From Massilia sp. IC2-477 (GTDB taxonomy: Bacteria; Pseudomonadota; Gammaproteobacteria; Burkholderiales; Burkholderiaceae_D), in assembly GCF_020707265.1 (NCBI RefSeq), contig NZ_JAJFEQ010000001.1, positions 434,001 to 498,000 on the forward strand: a DNA stretch of 64,000 nt, in the 5' to 3' direction. Within the stretch, counting starts at the first letter, position 1; each line of letters opens with the position of its first letter. The notes beneath the pieces were generated by a model that saw only the letters and a program-made list of their open reading frames with translations, did no database searches and was not told where the DNA came from. Positions 36,431 through 47,129 of this stretch are shown one piece after another. The translations under genes and the position numbers were made by a program.

Positions 36431-38050
36431 ATGCGACTTTCCCGTCTTGCCCTTGCAGCTTCCCTGGTCCTGTCCTCCGCGGCCCACGCCCAGCAGGCCC
36501 CGCGCATTGCCGAACCGGTGCTGCGCGGCCACCTGGCCTTCCTCGCCGACGACCTGTTCGAAGGCCGCGGCACCGGCCAGCGCGGCGGCGACCTGGCGGT
36601 GCGCTACCTCGAGACGCAGGCCGCGATCATCGGCCTGAAGGAGATCCCCGGCGGCGGCTACCGCCAGAAGGTCGAGATCGAAGGCACCAGGCTGCTCCCC
36701 GGCAGCGCGGTGAGCTTCCAGGCCGGCGGCAAGCGCATCACTCCGGAGATCGGCAAGGGCATCGTGTTCGGCACCGGCAGCGGGCGCACCGAGCTCGCCT
36801 TCGACGCGCCGCTGCTGTTCGTCGGCTACGGCGTCTCGGCCCCGGAAGAACAGTGGGACGACTACAAGGGCGTGGATGTGAAGGGCAAGATCCTGGTCAT
36901 GATGGTCAACGACCCCCAGCCTACCGCGGAAGAACCGAAGCGCTTCGACGGCAAGGCCTACACCTGGTACGGACGCTGGCTGTACAAGTTCGAGGAAGCG
37001 GTGCGCAAGGGTGCGGCCGGCGTGCTGCTGATCCACACGCTGCCGTCGTCTTCGTATCCATGGAGCGTGCCGGCCAACGGCTTCGGCCACGAGCGCTTCC
37101 ACCTGGCCGGACCGGGCAACCCGATCGAAGGCTGGCTGCACGAAGACACGGCGCGCGAGCTGTTTGCGGCCGGCGGCTTCGAGCTCGATACCCTGCGCGC
37201 CCAGGCCGAGCGGCGCGACTTCCGGCCGGTCGACCTGAAGGTGGCGGCCAAGGTCGAACTGAAGTCCGCGATCCGCAGCGTCGAGCAGTACAACGTGGTC
37301 GGCATCGTGCCGGGCACGGACCCGAAGCTCAAGGAGCAGGCGGTGGTGTATTCCTCGCACTGGGACCACATGGGCATCGACGAAGGCACGCAGAAGGGCA
37401 GGGACCGGATCTACAACGGCGCCATCGACAACGCCTCCGGCACCGCCGCGCTGCTGGCGATGGCCCAGGAGGCCGTGAAGAAACCGGCGCGCCGCACCCA
37501 GGTCTTCCTGTGGCCGGCGGCCGAGGAGCAGGGCCTGCTGGGCAGCGCCGCCTACGTCAAGAACCCGGTGGTGCCGCTGGCAAAAACGGCGGCCGACCTG
37601 AACCTCGACAGCCTGAACTTCGTCGGCCCTACCCGCGATATCGGGGTGCCGGGCGCAGAGCGCAGCAGCCTGTACGAGACCGCGGCAACGGTGGCCAAAG
37701 GCATGGGCCTGAAGCTCGCGCCCACCATCCCCGACCTGTCAGGTTCCTACTTCCGCGCCGACCACTTCAACTTCGCCAAGGCCGGCGTGCCGGCGTTTAA
37801 CGTGGGCTCGGCCGTGTTCTCGGGCGACGGGCACTTCGAGTTCGCGCACGACCACACCGCGTCGAGCGAGAAGATGGTGGGCTTCAAGAAGGACTACCAC
37901 CAGGTCAGCGACGAATACCGCGCCGACTGGGACCTGTCGGGCATGGTGCAGCAGGCCCAGTTCACCCTGAACCTCGGCTACGCGGTGGCGAACGCGCCCG
38001 CCATGCCGACGTGGAAGAAGGGCGACCCCTTCGGAAGCGTCAAGCGTTAG
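36431..38050 (+). CDS. Secreted M28-family zinc peptidase
   Basis: A 539-aa exported aminopeptidase-type enzyme. Signal peptide MRLSRLALAASLVLSSAAHAQ, a PA-like insert (about 130-260), and the M28 core with metal ligands: His/Asp in SSHWDHMGID, Asp in AIDNASGTAALL, Glu-Glu in AAEEQGLLGS, Asp in LNLDSLNF and His in FAHDHTASSEK. The ATG at 36431 begins the signal peptide; upstream in-frame codons are rejected. The 3' end overlaps the convergent hybrid kinase by 11 bp. Confidence 0.92.
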   Translation: MRLSRLALAASLVLSSAAHAQQAPRIAEPVLRGHLAFLADDLFEGRGTGQRGGDLAVRYLETQAAIIGLKEIPGGGYRQKVEIEGTRLLPGSAVSFQAGGKRITPEIGKGIVFGTGSGRTELAFDAPLLFVGYGVSAPEEQWDDYKGVDVKGKILVMMVNDPQPTAEEPKRFDGKAYTWYGRWLYKFEEAVRKGAAGVLLIHTLPSSSYPWSVPANGFGHERFHLAGPGNPIEGWLHEDTARELFAAGGFELDTLRAQAERRDFRPVDLKVAAKVELKSAIRSVEQYNVVGIVPGTDPKLKEQAVVYSSHWDHMGIDEGTQKGRDRIYNGAIDNASGTAALLAMAQEAVKKPARRTQVFLWPAAEEQGLLGSAAYVKNPVVPLAKTAADLNLDSLNFVGPTRDIGVPGAERSSLYETAATVAKGMGLKLAPTIPDLSGSYFRADHFNFAKAGVPAFNVGSAVFSGDGHFEFAHDHTASSEKMVGFKKDYHQVSDEYRADWDLSGMVQQAQFTLNLGYAVANAPAMPTWKKGDPFGSVKR

Positions 38051-40607
38051 TCGACTCGGCGGCCACGATCCGGTCGAGCGCCTCCATGTCCACCGGCTTG
38101 ACCAGGTGGTGGTCGAAGCCCGCCGCCGCACTGTTGCGGCGGTCCTGGTCCTGGCCGTAGCCGGTCACCGCGACCAGGGTCGCGTGGGCCGTGGCCGGCA
38201 GCTCGCGCAGGCGGCGCGCCAGTTCGTAACCGTCCATCTCGGGCAGGCCGATGTCGAGCAGGCACAAATCGGGCGCGAAGTTCGAGGCCTGCGCCAGCGC
38301 CGCGTGCGAGCCGTGTTCGACCCGCACCTCGTGGCCCATGCTGCCGACCACCATCGACAGCACCTGGGCGGCATCGACGTTGTCGTCCACCACCAGCACT
38401 TTCAGGCGCCCACCCTCGGCTGCCACGCCTTCGCTGCTTTCCGCGTCCAACGCGCCGCGTTCCGCGCAGCGCGGCAGGCGCACCGTGAAGGTGGTGCCCA
38501 TGCCCTGGCCGCTGCTCGCCACCGCTACGGTGCCGCCGTGCAGCTCGACCAGGCTGCGCACCAGCGCCAGGCCGATGCCCAGGCCGCCGAGCGAGCGGTC
38601 GGGCGTGCGTTCGCCCTGCACGAACATGTCGAAGGCGCGCTCCAGTTCCGCCGGCAGCATGCCGATGCCGTTGTCGCGCACCTCCAGCAGCAGCGCGTCG
38701 CTGCCGGCGTTCAGCACCACCGTGATCTCGCCGCCGCGGTCGGTGAACTTGGCGGCGTTGTGCAGCAGGTTGCCCACCACCTGCACCAGGCGCTTGCGGT
38801 CGCCCAGCACGAAGCAGGGCTGGGGCAGCAGGCGCAGGTCGAGCCGGTGGCCCTTGTCGCGCACCAGCGCCTGCACCTGTTCGGCGGCGTCGAGCACGAC
38901 CGCGTTGATGTCGATCCGGTCCTTCGCGAGCACCACCAGGCCGCGAGTGACGCGCGAGACGTCCAGCAGGTCGTCCACCAGCCCGGCCATGTGGCGCGCC
39001 TGGCGCGCGATGATGGCGCTGATCTGCCGGGTGCGCGCCGGGTCCAGCCCGTCCTGGCCGAGCAGCTGGGCGCCGGACGAGATCGGCGCCAGCGGGTTGC
39101 GCAGCTCGTGCGCGAGCATCGCCAGGAATTCGTTCTTGCGCTGGTCGGCCTGGCGCAAGGCTTCCTCGGCGCGCACGCGCTCGGTGATGTCCTGCATCGT
39201 GCCGCGCAGCGCCACCACGCGGCCGTCCGGCCCGTGCACGCTTTCGCAACGGTAGTCGAGCCAGATGCGGTGGCCGTCGGCGTGCAGCGCGTGCAGCTGC
39301 AGCTTGCCGCTGCCGCCCACGCGTAGTAGATCGCCGGTCAGGCGCTGCACCTGCAGCCAGGATTCTTCCAGCAGCACGGCGCCGCGCTGCTCGGCGAAGG
39401 GCGGCATTGCACGGCCGAAGATGTGCGGCACCGACGCCGAGACCTCGATCTCCTCGCTGTCGAGGTTCCACTGCCAGGTGCCGAAGCGCGCCAGCATGTG
39501 CGTTTCGCGCAGCGCCGACTCCTTGGCCGCCAGCTGGCGCGAACGTTCGGCCAGCAGCGTGCTGGCGTCGCCGATCGCGGCCGCCACGTCAGCGGCCTCG
39601 CGCACGTGCACCTCGGGTAGCGGCGGCGGTGTCTCCCCGCGTCCCAGCGCCAGCGCCTGCCCCGACAGGGCCTGCACCGAACGCGCCAGGCGCCCGCCGA
39701 TCAGCCAGGCCAGGCACAGGCCGATCGCGAACAGGGCCAGGGCGACCAGGGCCATGAGGGCCAGCTGGTCCGTCAGCTCGGCGCGCACCGACTCGCGCGG
39801 GATGCCGATGACCACGCCCCAGCCGCTGTAGGGCGAGTGCGCAAAGGTGCTGGTCAAGGGCCTGCCTTCGCGCGAAATGGACGCGATGATGCCTTCATCG
39901 CTGCGCTGGGCGGCGGCGCGCAGCAGCGGGTTGATCGGCTGGCCGATCGACTTGTTCCGGTTGAGATTGCGGTTGAAGATGGTCCCATTGCGGTCGAACA
40001 GCGACGCAACTGCGCCATCGGGGACGGATTTCGGGGTGAGGAGGTCATCGAATTCTTCCGGCCCGAGTCCGATGCTCAGCACAAAACGTACCTGGCCACC
40101 CACCGAAACCGGCACGTCGACGCTGGCAAGCACACTTTTGCGCAACACGCCCTGGAAGACATCCGACACTACCGGCCGGCCAGTCGCGAAGACGCGCTCG
40201 ATACTGGGCGTGGGATGGCGCGGCAGCGGCGTGCCGTAAGCGACGGTGGTGTTGAACAGCTGCTGACCGCTGCGGTCGCGCAGTACCGCATTCATGCCTT
40301 TGCCGGTGAAGCTCAGCGCAGCGCGTGCCTCCTGGTGCGCCCCAGCCAGATCACCTTCTTTGAAAGCGTCGGTCGTGGACAGCGTCTGGGCGATCGATTG
40401 CGCCTGCAGGAACTTGTTGTCGGTGCTGTGCACGAGCGCGCGCACCGTCAGCAGCGTCTTTTGCTCGATCTGGGCGCGCGCCTTCTGGTACTGGTGGACG
40501 AACAGCAGTGTGGCGCCGACAACCCCCGGCAGCAGGGTGGCGAGTACCAGCCACAGCAGGTAGGCTCGCAGCGGCCTGCGGACGATCGGGGGAGAAGTGC
40601 CGGTCAC
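38040..40607 (-). CDS. Hybrid sensor histidine kinase / response regulator
   Basis: An 855-aa membrane protein. TM1 about 17-39; a periplasmic Cache-like sensor about 40-280; TM2 about 284-304; HAMP-like linker; a PAS/PAC domain (about 368-478); HisKA with His 500 in [11 protein letters not shown]; HATPase with [14 protein letters not shown] and [18 protein letters not shown]; and a C-terminal receiver with Asp 785 in [13 protein letters not shown]. The Cache part suggests a small extracellular ligand. No dedicated output regulator is adjacent. Confidence 0.93.
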   Translation of the reverse strand: MTGTSPPIVRRPLRAYLLWLVLATLLPGVVGATLLFVHQYQKARAQIEQKTLLTVRALVHSTDNKFLQAQSIAQTLSTTDAFKEGDLAGAHQEARAALSFTGKGMNAVLRDRSGQQLFNTTVAYGTPLPRHPTPSIERVFATGRPVVSDVFQGVLRKSVLASVDVPVSVGGQVRFVLSIGLGPEEFDDLLTPKSVPDGAVASLFDRNGTIFNRNLNRNKSIGQPINPLLRAAAQRSDEGIIASISREGRPLTSTFAHSPYSGWGVVIGIPRESVRAELTDQLALMALVALALFAIGLCLAWLIGGRLARSVQALSGQALALGRGETPPPLPEVHVREAADVAAAIGDASTLLAERSRQLAAKESALRETHMLARFGTWQWNLDSEEIEVSASVPHIFGRAMPPFAEQRGAVLLEESWLQVQRLTGDLLRVGGSGKLQLHALHADGHRIWLDYRCESVHGPDGRVVALRGTMQDITERVRAEEALRQADQRKNEFLAMLAHELRNPLAPISSGAQLLGQDGLDPARTRQISAIIARQARHMAGLVDDLLDVSRVTRGLVVLAKDRIDINAVVLDAAEQVQALVRDKGHRLDLRLLPQPCFVLGDRKRLVQVVGNLLHNAAKFTDRGGEITVVLNAGSDALLLEVRDNGIGMLPAELERAFDMFVQGERTPDRSLGGLGIGLALVRSLVELHGGTVAVASSGQGMGTTFTVRLPRCAERGALDAESSEGVAAEGGRLKVLVVDDNVDAAQVLSMVVGSMGHEVRVEHGSHAALAQASNFAPDLCLLDIGLPEMDGYELARRLRELPATAHATLVAVTGYGQDQDRRNSAAAGFDHHLVKPVDMEALDRIVAAESTNA

Positions 40608-40692
40608 GTTGTCTCTTGGACTCAGGGTAATGCCTGATTCTACGTGACATTTCGCTCATGCACACCTTTGGCGTGCACATACTGCCATCGGT

Positions 40693-41223
40693 TCAGCGCC
40701 GTGCGCGCGAGAACAGGGTCTTGTAGTAGATCGCGGTGGCGCGCCAGTGGCCGTTCGGGCTGCAGCAATAGTCGGGCAGTTCGCCCACCCGGGTATAGCC
40801 GGCCTTCTGGTACAACTGCTCGGCGCCGGAACCGGCCTCGGTGTCGAGGAACAGCAGGCCGCGGCGCAATGCCAGCGCCTCGACCTCGGCCGCCTCGAGC
40901 AGGGCATAGCCGACCCCGCGCCGGCGCATCGTGCAATGCACCAGCATGTTCTGCACTTCGGCGCGGTTGCTGCCGTTCGGTTTCTGGCACAGGTCGAGCT
41001 GGACCGTGCCCACCAGCAGCCCGTTGCGTTCGGCCGCCAGCAGCACCCGGCTGCCGCGCGCCACGTCGGCTGCCACGCCGCTCCAGTAGGCGTCGAGCTG
41101 CTGGTCGTCGAGCCCGGCGAGGAAACCGAGCGAAAAGCCGTCCGCCACCGCATCGAGCAGCAGGGTGGCCAGTTGGGTGCGCACTTCCCCGATGGCGCGT
41201 GCATCGAGTCTGCGGATGATCAT
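40693..41223 (-). CDS. GNAT-family N-acetyltransferase
   Basis: A 176-aa acetyltransferase. The acetyl-CoA-binding motif A is VQNMLVHCTMRRRGVGYALLEAAEVEA, with the usual R/Q-x-x-G-x-G/A pattern as RRRGVG, and the C-terminal LYQKAGYTRVGELPDY is typical. The ATG at 41223 is preceded by AGGAGACGACG; the longer frame to 41271 lacks a ribosome site. The substrate is unknown. Confidence 0.88.
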   Translation of the reverse strand: MIIRRLDARAIGEVRTQLATLLLDAVADGFSLGFLAGLDDQQLDAYWSGVAADVARGSRVLLAAERNGLLVGTVQLDLCQKPNGSNRAEVQNMLVHCTMRRRGVGYALLEAAEVEALALRRGLLFLDTEAGSGAEQLYQKAGYTRVGELPDYCCSPNGHWRATAIYYKTLFSRARR

Positions 41224-41494
41224 CGTCGTCTCCTGTTCTGCATGTACAACACCATGCAGGAGTCGTGCCAACGTGGAAATAGAACGAACGGGCGTTCCTT
41301 AAATTTTCATCGCGATAAGAGAAGTAGCCAACTCATCTATACGAGCGTTGTACCTACGCAATACGCATGCACCGGTTTGGAAAAAAACTGCCCGCTTTTG
41401 CCTTTTCACCATCGAGTCTGCACTGTTTTGGACGTAATGTATTTTGCGCTACGGCAATTGTGCGCTGTGCGAAAGTCAACGAAAGCAAAAAAAG

Positions 41495-41971
41495 ATGGAT
41501 ACCAAGAGCAACCAAGACAACGAAGTCCTGTCGTTCCGCCTGGCGAAGGAAGAATACGCCATCAGCATCCTGAAGGTGCAGGAAATCCGCGGCTACGAAG
41601 AACCGACCATGCTGCCGAGTGCGCCGGCCTGCATCAAGGGCATCACCAACCTGCGCGGCTCGATCGTGCCGATCGTCGACATGCGCATCCTGTTCAAGCT
41701 GGGCGAGCCGGTCTATGACCAGTTCACCGTCGTCATCGTCCTCAACATCAAGAACCACGTGATCGGGATGGTGGTGGACAGCGTCTCGGACGTGGTCACC
41801 CTGAGCGACGAGCAGATGCGTCCGGCGCCCGAGATGGGCACGACCGCGGACGGCGATTACATCACCGGCCTGGGCACCGTCGGCGAGCGCATGCTGATCG
41901 TGCTCGACATCGACAAGCTGATGAGCTCGGAACAGCTCGGCCTGATTACCAACGTACAAAAAGCGGCATAA
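41495..41971 (+). CDS. cheW: Chemotaxis coupling protein
   Basis: CheW (158 aa) links chemoreceptors to the CheA kinase. Conserved segments: [53 protein letters not shown], then [25 protein letters not shown]. The ATG at 41495 follows AAAAAAAG; the upstream extension is not protein-like. A chemoreceptor gene starts 50 bp downstream on the same strand, so the two probably work together. No flagellar-type promoter could be identified upstream. Confidence 0.95.
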   Translation: MDTKSNQDNEVLSFRLAKEEYAISILKVQEIRGYEEPTMLPSAPACIKGITNLRGSIVPIVDMRILFKLGEPVYDQFTVVIVLNIKNHVIGMVVDSVSDVVTLSDEQMRPAPEMGTTADGDYITGLGTVGERMLIVLDIDKLMSSEQLGLITNVQKAA

Positions 41972-42021
41972 AGCCGACACATGCCGGGCAGGACGCCCGC
42001 ACGCACTTACGGAGAACTACC

Positions 42022-43644
42022 ATGAACCTCGCAAACCTCAACATCGGCAAGCGCCTTGGCCTCGGCTTCGGCGTCATCTGCATCATGCTCGTCGGCATGA
42101 TCGCGACCAGCAACATGATGCTCGGCAGGGTCAATGCCGGCACCGACGAAATCGTCAACAACCGCATGCCCCGGATCGAGGCGACCACGCGCCTGATCGG
42201 CGAAATCAATGACATCGCGATCGCGCTGCGCAACATGATGCTTACCGAAGAACAGGCGGATCGCCAGAAACAGGTCGAGGAAGTCCTTGCGTCGCGCAAG
42301 GAAATCGACCGCGTACTCGACGAGCTCGAGAAGACCCTGGCGCATCCTAAAGCCCGCGAGCTGCTGGCGCAGATGAACCAGCACGCCGACCGCTATACGG
42401 CGGGCCAGGAGCAGCTGATCAAGCACGTCAATGCCGGCTCGCACGAAGAAGCGCGCCAGCACCTGGCTGAAGAACTGCGTCCGCTGCTGGTGCAGCTGAA
42501 GAAGGCGGTGAACGACCAGGCCGCACTGCAGAAGGCCATCGCCAGCGAGAAGGCCGCGGAAGCGCAGCGTACCTACGACAGCACGGTGCGCCTGATGTGG
42601 GCGCTGGGCGCCGTGGCCCTGGGCCTGGCCGCCTTCGTGGCCTGGTCGATCACGCGCTCGATCACCCGTCCGGTGCAGCGCGCGCTGGAAGTGGCGAATA
42701 CGGTCGCTGCCGGCGACCTGACCAGCCGCATCGAAGTGACGACCCGCGACGAAGCCGGCCAGCTGCTGCAGGCCCTGAAGACCATGAACGAAAACCTGGC
42801 GCACACCGTCGGCACCGTGCGCAGCGGCACCGCGACCATCACCGTGGCGGCGTCGGAAGTCGCGGCCGGCAGCCAGGATCTCTCAAGCCGTACCGAGCAG
42901 CAGGCCAGCTCGCTGGAAGAAACCGCGTCGTCGATGGAAGAACTGACCTCCACCGTCAAGCAGAACGCCGACAACGCGCGCCAGGCCAACGTGCTGGCCG
43001 AAGCGGCCTCCCAGGTGGCCCAGCGTGGCGGCGCCGTGATCGGCCAGGTGGTCGGCACCATGACCGAAATCGACGCCTCGGCCGGCAAGATCAACGACAT
43101 CATCGGCGTGATCGACGGCATCGCCTTCCAGACCAACATCCTGGCGCTGAACGCCGCCGTGGAAGCGGCGCGTGCGGGCGAACAGGGACGCGGCTTTGCC
43201 GTGGTGGCGACCGAGGTGCGTAACCTGGCCCAGCGCTCGGCCGCTGCCGCCAAGGAGATCAAGGCCCTGATCAACGATTCGACCGACAAGGTCGCGAGCG
43301 GCAGCCAGCTGGTGGCCGAAGCCGGCGCCACCATGCAGGAAATCGTGGACAGCGTGCGCCGCGTGACCGACATCATGGGCGAGATCAGCTCGGCCAGCCA
43401 GGAGCAGACCGCCGGCATCGAGCAGATCAACCAGGCCGTGGTCGAGATGGACCACGTGACCCAGCAGAATGCGGCGCTGGTGGAACAGGCGGCGGCGGCA
43501 TCCGAGGCCATGCAGGAACAGGCGGCCAAGCTGAACGAGGCGATGGCGGTGTTCCGCATCGCCGGCGGTGAAGCGGCTCAGGCGCCGGCACCGGCAGCAG
43601 CGGTGCGCGCGCCGCAACGTGCACTGAAGGCACTGGCGGCGTAA
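42022..43644 (+). CDS. Methyl-accepting chemotaxis protein
   Basis: A 540-aa transmembrane receptor. TM1 about 10-30, a four-helix-bundle periplasmic sensor (about 33-188), TM2 about 190-210, HAMP (about 212-265) and a long signalling hairpin with the conserved tip [32 protein letters not shown]. Methylation-region Glu/Gln pairs are visible ([20 protein letters not shown]). The C-terminus is Ala/Pro-rich and lacks an NWETF-type CheR-binding pentapeptide. Ribosome site ACGGAGAACTACC. Confidence 0.95.
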   Translation: MNLANLNIGKRLGLGFGVICIMLVGMIATSNMMLGRVNAGTDEIVNNRMPRIEATTRLIGEINDIAIALRNMMLTEEQADRQKQVEEVLASRKEIDRVLDELEKTLAHPKARELLAQMNQHADRYTAGQEQLIKHVNAGSHEEARQHLAEELRPLLVQLKKAVNDQAALQKAIASEKAAEAQRTYDSTVRLMWALGAVALGLAAFVAWSITRSITRPVQRALEVANTVAAGDLTSRIEVTTRDEAGQLLQALKTMNENLAHTVGTVRSGTATITVAASEVAAGSQDLSSRTEQQASSLEETASSMEELTSTVKQNADNARQANVLAEAASQVAQRGGAVIGQVVGTMTEIDASAGKINDIIGVIDGIAFQTNILALNAAVEAARAGEQGRGFAVVATEVRNLAQRSAAAAKEIKALINDSTDKVASGSQLVAEAGATMQEIVDSVRRVTDIMGEISSASQEQTAGIEQINQAVVEMDHVTQQNAALVEQAAAASEAMQEQAAKLNEAMAVFRIAGGEAAQAPAPAAAVRAPQRALKALAA

Positions 43645-43647
43645 TAG

Positions 43648-43770
43648 GTAGGGTGCACCGGGCCACGAAAGGCGGCTTTGCCGTGCGCGCGTTCAAAGCA
43701 GATTCGAACGGCCAAAACGACTGTTCATGCGTTGGCTGAACGCGCGGTCGGCACAGCCGACCACCCTACA
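43648..43770. repeat. REP/BIME-like palindromic repeat, copy 3
   Basis: Starts GTAGGGTGCACCGGGCC and ends GAACGCGCGGTCGGC ACA GCCGACCACCCTAC, between convergent genes. The right half is nearly identical to copy 2 at 6642; the left half has diverged. Confidence 0.65.
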
Positions 43771-43803
43771 AAAAAAGGGCAGGCCGCGAGGCCTGCCCTT
43801 TTT
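43771..43803. terminator. Bidirectional terminator between MCP and porin genes
   Basis: GGGCAGGCC (43777-43785) pairs with GGCCTGCCC (43790-43798), loop GCGA, with an A6 run before and a T5 run after, so it can end transcription in both directions. Confidence 0.88.
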
Positions 43804-43819
43804 GTTGGCGTTTGCCTGA

Positions 43820-44842
43820 TCAGAACGAGTGGCGCACGCCCACGTTGAACACCGACGGATCGGCGCCCAGTGCGGTGGTCGGCGGTGCGAAGGTGCCGCC
43901 GGCGGAGGACAGGCCGAACACGCCGCGCGCGTTGTTGCGCACGCGGCCGTAGCTGGTGTACAGGTTGGTGCGCTTGGACAGGGTGTAGCTGTAGGCCAGC
44001 GAGAAGCCGTTGCCCTTGGCGCCGGTTTCCAGCTTCTGCTGGTGCACCGAAGCGTAGAACTTGTTCGGGCCCGCGGTGTACACGCCACCCACGGTGGTGT
44101 ACTTGAACTCGTTGTTCACGCCTTCCGGATCGGCTTCCATGTAGGCCGCGCGGAAGTCGAAGGCGCCCGCGGTGAAGCCCGCGCCGAAGGTCCATTCCTT
44201 GTCGTCGCCGGTGGCCAGGCGTTCGGTCTGCTGGTAGCCGGCGCCCAGGTACAGCGGGCCGTTCTTGTATTCGACCGCGGCGCCTACCAGGCTGCCCGAC
44301 GGGTCGCTGGTCTGGCGCTCGCCGGCGCTGTAGGCGGCCAGCACGGTGAAGCCGCTCAGTGCTTCGCTCTTGTAGTTGACCGAGTTCGACAGGCGGCGGG
44401 TGAGGCGGCCGGTGCCGAAGCCGGTCAGGGTCGAACCGTAGAAGCCATGGCCCAGCGGGTCGGCCGACTGCGCCACCGCGGCGATCGGACCGTACTCGCG
44501 GCCGATGGTGATGGTGCCGAAGGAGCCTTGCAGGCCGACCACGGCGCGGCGCTGGAAGGTGCCGGCGGCATCCGAGGCGCCGTTGTCGAGGGCGACGCCG
44601 GCTTCGATGTTGAAGAGCGCTTTCAGGCCGTTGCCCAGGTCTTCGGTGCCACGGAAGCCAATGCGGCTGGTGGACTGCGTACCCGAGCTGATCACGGTGC
44701 GGCTGTCTTCGCCCGGTGCGTCGGTGTCTTCGATGCCGATCGATGCATCGGCGATGCCGTAGATCTGGACGCTGGTCTGCGCATGGGCAGCCGCCAGGGG
44801 CAGGAGGGATAATACCGCGATGGCGAGGCTCTTCTTTTTCAT
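43820..44842 (-). CDS. Gram-negative trimeric porin
   Basis: A 340-aa betaproteobacterial general porin. Signal peptide MKKKSLAIAVLSLLPLAAAHAQ, then SVQIYGIADASIGI, SRIGFRGTEDLGNGLKALFNIEAG, FGTITIGREYGP, and a C-terminal strand ending VGVRHSF with the final Phe required for outer-membrane assembly. The ATG at 44842 has GGAG six bases upstream; the ATG at 44848 would be too close to it. Single gene with a bidirectional terminator. Confidence 0.92.
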   Translation of the reverse strand: MKKKSLAIAVLSLLPLAAAHAQTSVQIYGIADASIGIEDTDAPGEDSRTVISSGTQSTSRIGFRGTEDLGNGLKALFNIEAGVALDNGASDAAGTFQRRAVVGLQGSFGTITIGREYGPIAAVAQSADPLGHGFYGSTLTGFGTGRLTRRLSNSVNYKSEALSGFTVLAAYSAGERQTSDPSGSLVGAAVEYKNGPLYLGAGYQQTERLATGDDKEWTFGAGFTAGAFDFRAAYMEADPEGVNNEFKYTTVGGVYTAGPNKFYASVHQQKLETGAKGNGFSLAYSYTLSKRTNLYTSYGRVRNNARGVFGLSSAGGTFAPPTTALGADPSVFNVGVRHSF

Positions 44843-45188
44843 TGACATCTCCAGTGGTTGAATGGGGTTTCCGAACGCCGTTCTCGTTGTCGACCAGTAC
44901 CGGGGCAGGACAAATCGCGACAATACGCGCGCTTGCAAAAAGCTTACCTTACCAGTGCCATCGAAATGATGCCACGAAACATTAACTCTTTGCTTATTCG
45001 GTTTCTGTGAAGGATGTGTGCGTAGCCAAAAAGCCGCACGAGCCAGCGCAAACTACGTGTTTTTACTGAGGCGGTTGTTGTAAATGCGTAACGAAAGCGC
45101 TCGTTTGACCCCGGCCGGACCGCGTGCGCGGGCTGTCCGTGGCCCATGTTAGGATCGGCCCATTCACTAGACCAAGGACGATCACAAC
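44843..45188. other. Divergent promoter region between porin and galM
   Basis: About 350 bp, with a lower-GC core (44940-45090). An inverted repeat AACGA-N6-TCGTT lies at 45090-45105, about 85 bp before galM, and could be a repressor site. No gene seen. Confidence 0.35.
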
Positions 45189-46244
45189 GTGCGTACCGGT
45201 ATCACGCAAGCGCCTTTCGGCCGCACCCGCGATGGCGAGACCATCACCCGGTTCACCCTCGCCAACGCGAATGGCATGGTGGCCAAAATCATCGACTTCG
45301 GCGGCGTCATCACCGAGCTCCTGGCGCCAGACCGCGACGGCAGGCTGGCCGACGTCGTGCTGGGCTTCGACACGCTCGCCCCCTACGAGTCCGACAGCCC
45401 ATATTTCGGCGCCCTGATCGGGCGCTATGGCAACCGCATCGCGCGCGGCCGCTTCACGCTCGACGGCCGAGAATTCAGCCTGCCGACCAACAACGGCAAC
45501 AACCACCTGCACGGCGGCGCGCCCGGTTTCGACAAGCTCAAATGGCAGGCCACCATCGAGGGCGACAGCCTGTGCCTGCGCTACACCAGCCGCGACGGCG
45601 AGCAGGGCTATCCGGGAAGGCTGGACGTCAGCGTGGTCTACGAACTCACCGACGACAACGAACTGGTGGTGCGTTTCCACGCCGTGAGCGACCAGGCCAC
45701 CCCGGTCAACCTGACCCAGCACAGCTACTTCAACCTGGCGGGCGGCGGGAGCATCCTGGAGCACCTGCTCACCATCGATGCCGATACCTTCGTTGCGATC
45801 GACGGCGAGTCGATTCCCACCGGGGCGCTGGCGCCGGTAGAAGCGACGCCCTTCGACTTCCGCAAGGCGCGCCCGATCGGCGCGGCCATCAATGAAGCGG
45901 ACACGCAGCTGGCCAACGGCCAGGGCTACGACCACTGCTTCGCCCTCAACAAGCCGCAGGGCAAGGCGATGACCCGGGCCGCACACGTGCTGGAGCCGCA
46001 GTCGGGCAGGGTGCTGGAACTGTTCACCGAAGAGCCGGGCGTGCAGTTCTATAGCGGGAACTTCCTCGATGGGTCGCTCCAGGGCAAGGGCCAGGTCTAC
46101 GCCCACCGCAGCGGCTTTTGCCTCGAGCCCCAGCACTTCCCCGATTCGCCCAACCAGCCGCAGTTCCCGAACGTGATCCTGCGTCCGGGCGAGGTATACC
46201 AGACCGAGTCGCGCTTCAGGTTCTCGGTCGACCGCCAGGCCTGA
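45189..46244 (+). CDS. galM: Aldose 1-epimerase (mutarotase)
   Basis: Interconverts alpha- and beta-anomers of galactose and glucose. 351 aa. Motifs: YGNRIARGRFTLDGREF, NNGNNHLHGG with a catalytic His, NLTQHSYFNLAGGG with a second His, and a C-terminal CLEPQHFPDSPNQPQFPNVILRPGEVY. The Glu expected as base may be in LEPQHFPD. The start is GTG, preceded by AGGACGATCACAAC. It would feed alpha-galactose to GalK, encoded about 12 kb downstream. Confidence 0.93.
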   Translation: MRTGITQAPFGRTRDGETITRFTLANANGMVAKIIDFGGVITELLAPDRDGRLADVVLGFDTLAPYESDSPYFGALIGRYGNRIARGRFTLDGREFSLPTNNGNNHLHGGAPGFDKLKWQATIEGDSLCLRYTSRDGEQGYPGRLDVSVVYELTDDNELVVRFHAVSDQATPVNLTQHSYFNLAGGGSILEHLLTIDADTFVAIDGESIPTGALAPVEATPFDFRKARPIGAAINEADTQLANGQGYDHCFALNKPQGKAMTRAAHVLEPQSGRVLELFTEEPGVQFYSGNFLDGSLQGKGQVYAHRSGFCLEPQHFPDSPNQPQFPNVILRPGEVYQTESRFRFSVDRQA

Positions 46245-46297
46245 CGCCACCGGGTGCAGCCGGTTATCATGGGCGTCCAGTCCATGAAAGGATCAGC

Positions 46298-46987
46298 ATG
46301 TCCAGCTACGTCATTACTGCTCCGGCCCAGCCTTCGCTGGCCGTGGCGGGATCTCCCGAGCGTTTCCCGATCCGCCGCGTGTTCTGCGTCGGCCGCAACT
46401 ACGGCGCCCATGCGCGCGAGATGGGGAGCGATCCGAACCGCGAGCCGCCCTTCTTCTTCACCAAGCCGGCCGACGCCGTGGTGCCGGCCAGCGCCGCCGT
46501 GCCTTACCCGCCCGCCACCCAAGACCTGCACCACGAGGTCGAACTGGTGGTGGCGCTCGGCGCCGGCGGCGCCAATGTCGACCCGGCGGATGCGCTGGCC
46601 CTGGTCTGGGGCTATGGCGTGGGCCTGGACCTGACGCGGCGCGACCTGCAGGCCGTGGCCAAAGACGCGGGCCGGCCCTGGGACATGGCCAAGGGTTTCG
46701 ACGCCTCGGCGCCGTGCAGCCCCCTGATTCCCGCCGCCACCCTCGGCCACCCGCAGGATGCGCGCATCTGGCTGGAAGTGAACGGCGCACTGCGCCAGGA
46801 GGGAAACCTGAACGAGATGATCTGGTCGATTCCCGAGGTGATCAGCTACCTGTCCGGCCTGGTCACGCTGGCGCCGGGAGACCTGATCTATACCGGCACG
46901 CCGGCCGGCGTCGCCGCGCTCAGGCCGGGCGATCAGCTGCGTGGCGGCGTGGATGGGGTCACGGAGTTTGCATTGTCTATTGCGTAG
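46298..46987 (+). CDS. Fumarylacetoacetate hydrolase-family protein
   Basis: A 229-aa single-domain FAH-fold enzyme. Metal-site and catalytic elements: VGRNYGAHAREMG, PFFFTKPADAVV, HHEVELVVALG with the metal Glu residues, DLTRRDLQ and KGFDASAPCSPLIP. GDLIYTGTPAGVAAL is the typical C-terminal motif. Size and motifs resemble fumarylpyruvate hydrolase, an aromatic-degradation enzyme, but decarboxylases of this fold look alike. It starts 53 bp after galM. Confidence 0.85.
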   Translation: MSSYVITAPAQPSLAVAGSPERFPIRRVFCVGRNYGAHAREMGSDPNREPPFFFTKPADAVVPASAAVPYPPATQDLHHEVELVVALGAGGANVDPADALALVWGYGVGLDLTRRDLQAVAKDAGRPWDMAKGFDASAPCSPLIPAATLGHPQDARIWLEVNGALRQEGNLNEMIWSIPEVISYLSGLVTLAPGDLIYTGTPAGVAALRPGDQLRGGVDGVTEFALSIA

Positions 46988-47129
46988 GGTGGTCGGCTCC
47001 ACCCGATCGTCTGCACGACCGATTGCTCGGCTGCCGCCCACGCGGTGATCGCGACGGGCTCCGTGATCGTGACGGATGATCTTGCCGCTAGCGATCACCG
47101 CGTGGGCGGGAAAACCCGCCCACCCTACG
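46983..47129. repeat. REP/BIME-like palindromic repeat, copy 4
   Basis: Begins CGTAGGGTGGTCGGCTCC at the FAH stop and ends GATCACCGCGTGGGCGGG AAAA CCCGCCCACCCTACG. Its right part (47088-47129) is read as the last 13 codons of the UDG-like gene. Confidence 0.75.

Noticed and set aside
41281-41320. Sigma-28-type flagellar promoter before cheW
   Set aside because: TTAAATTTTCATCGCGATAAG resembles the two boxes but has only 10 bp between TAAA and GATAA, too short for the consensus.
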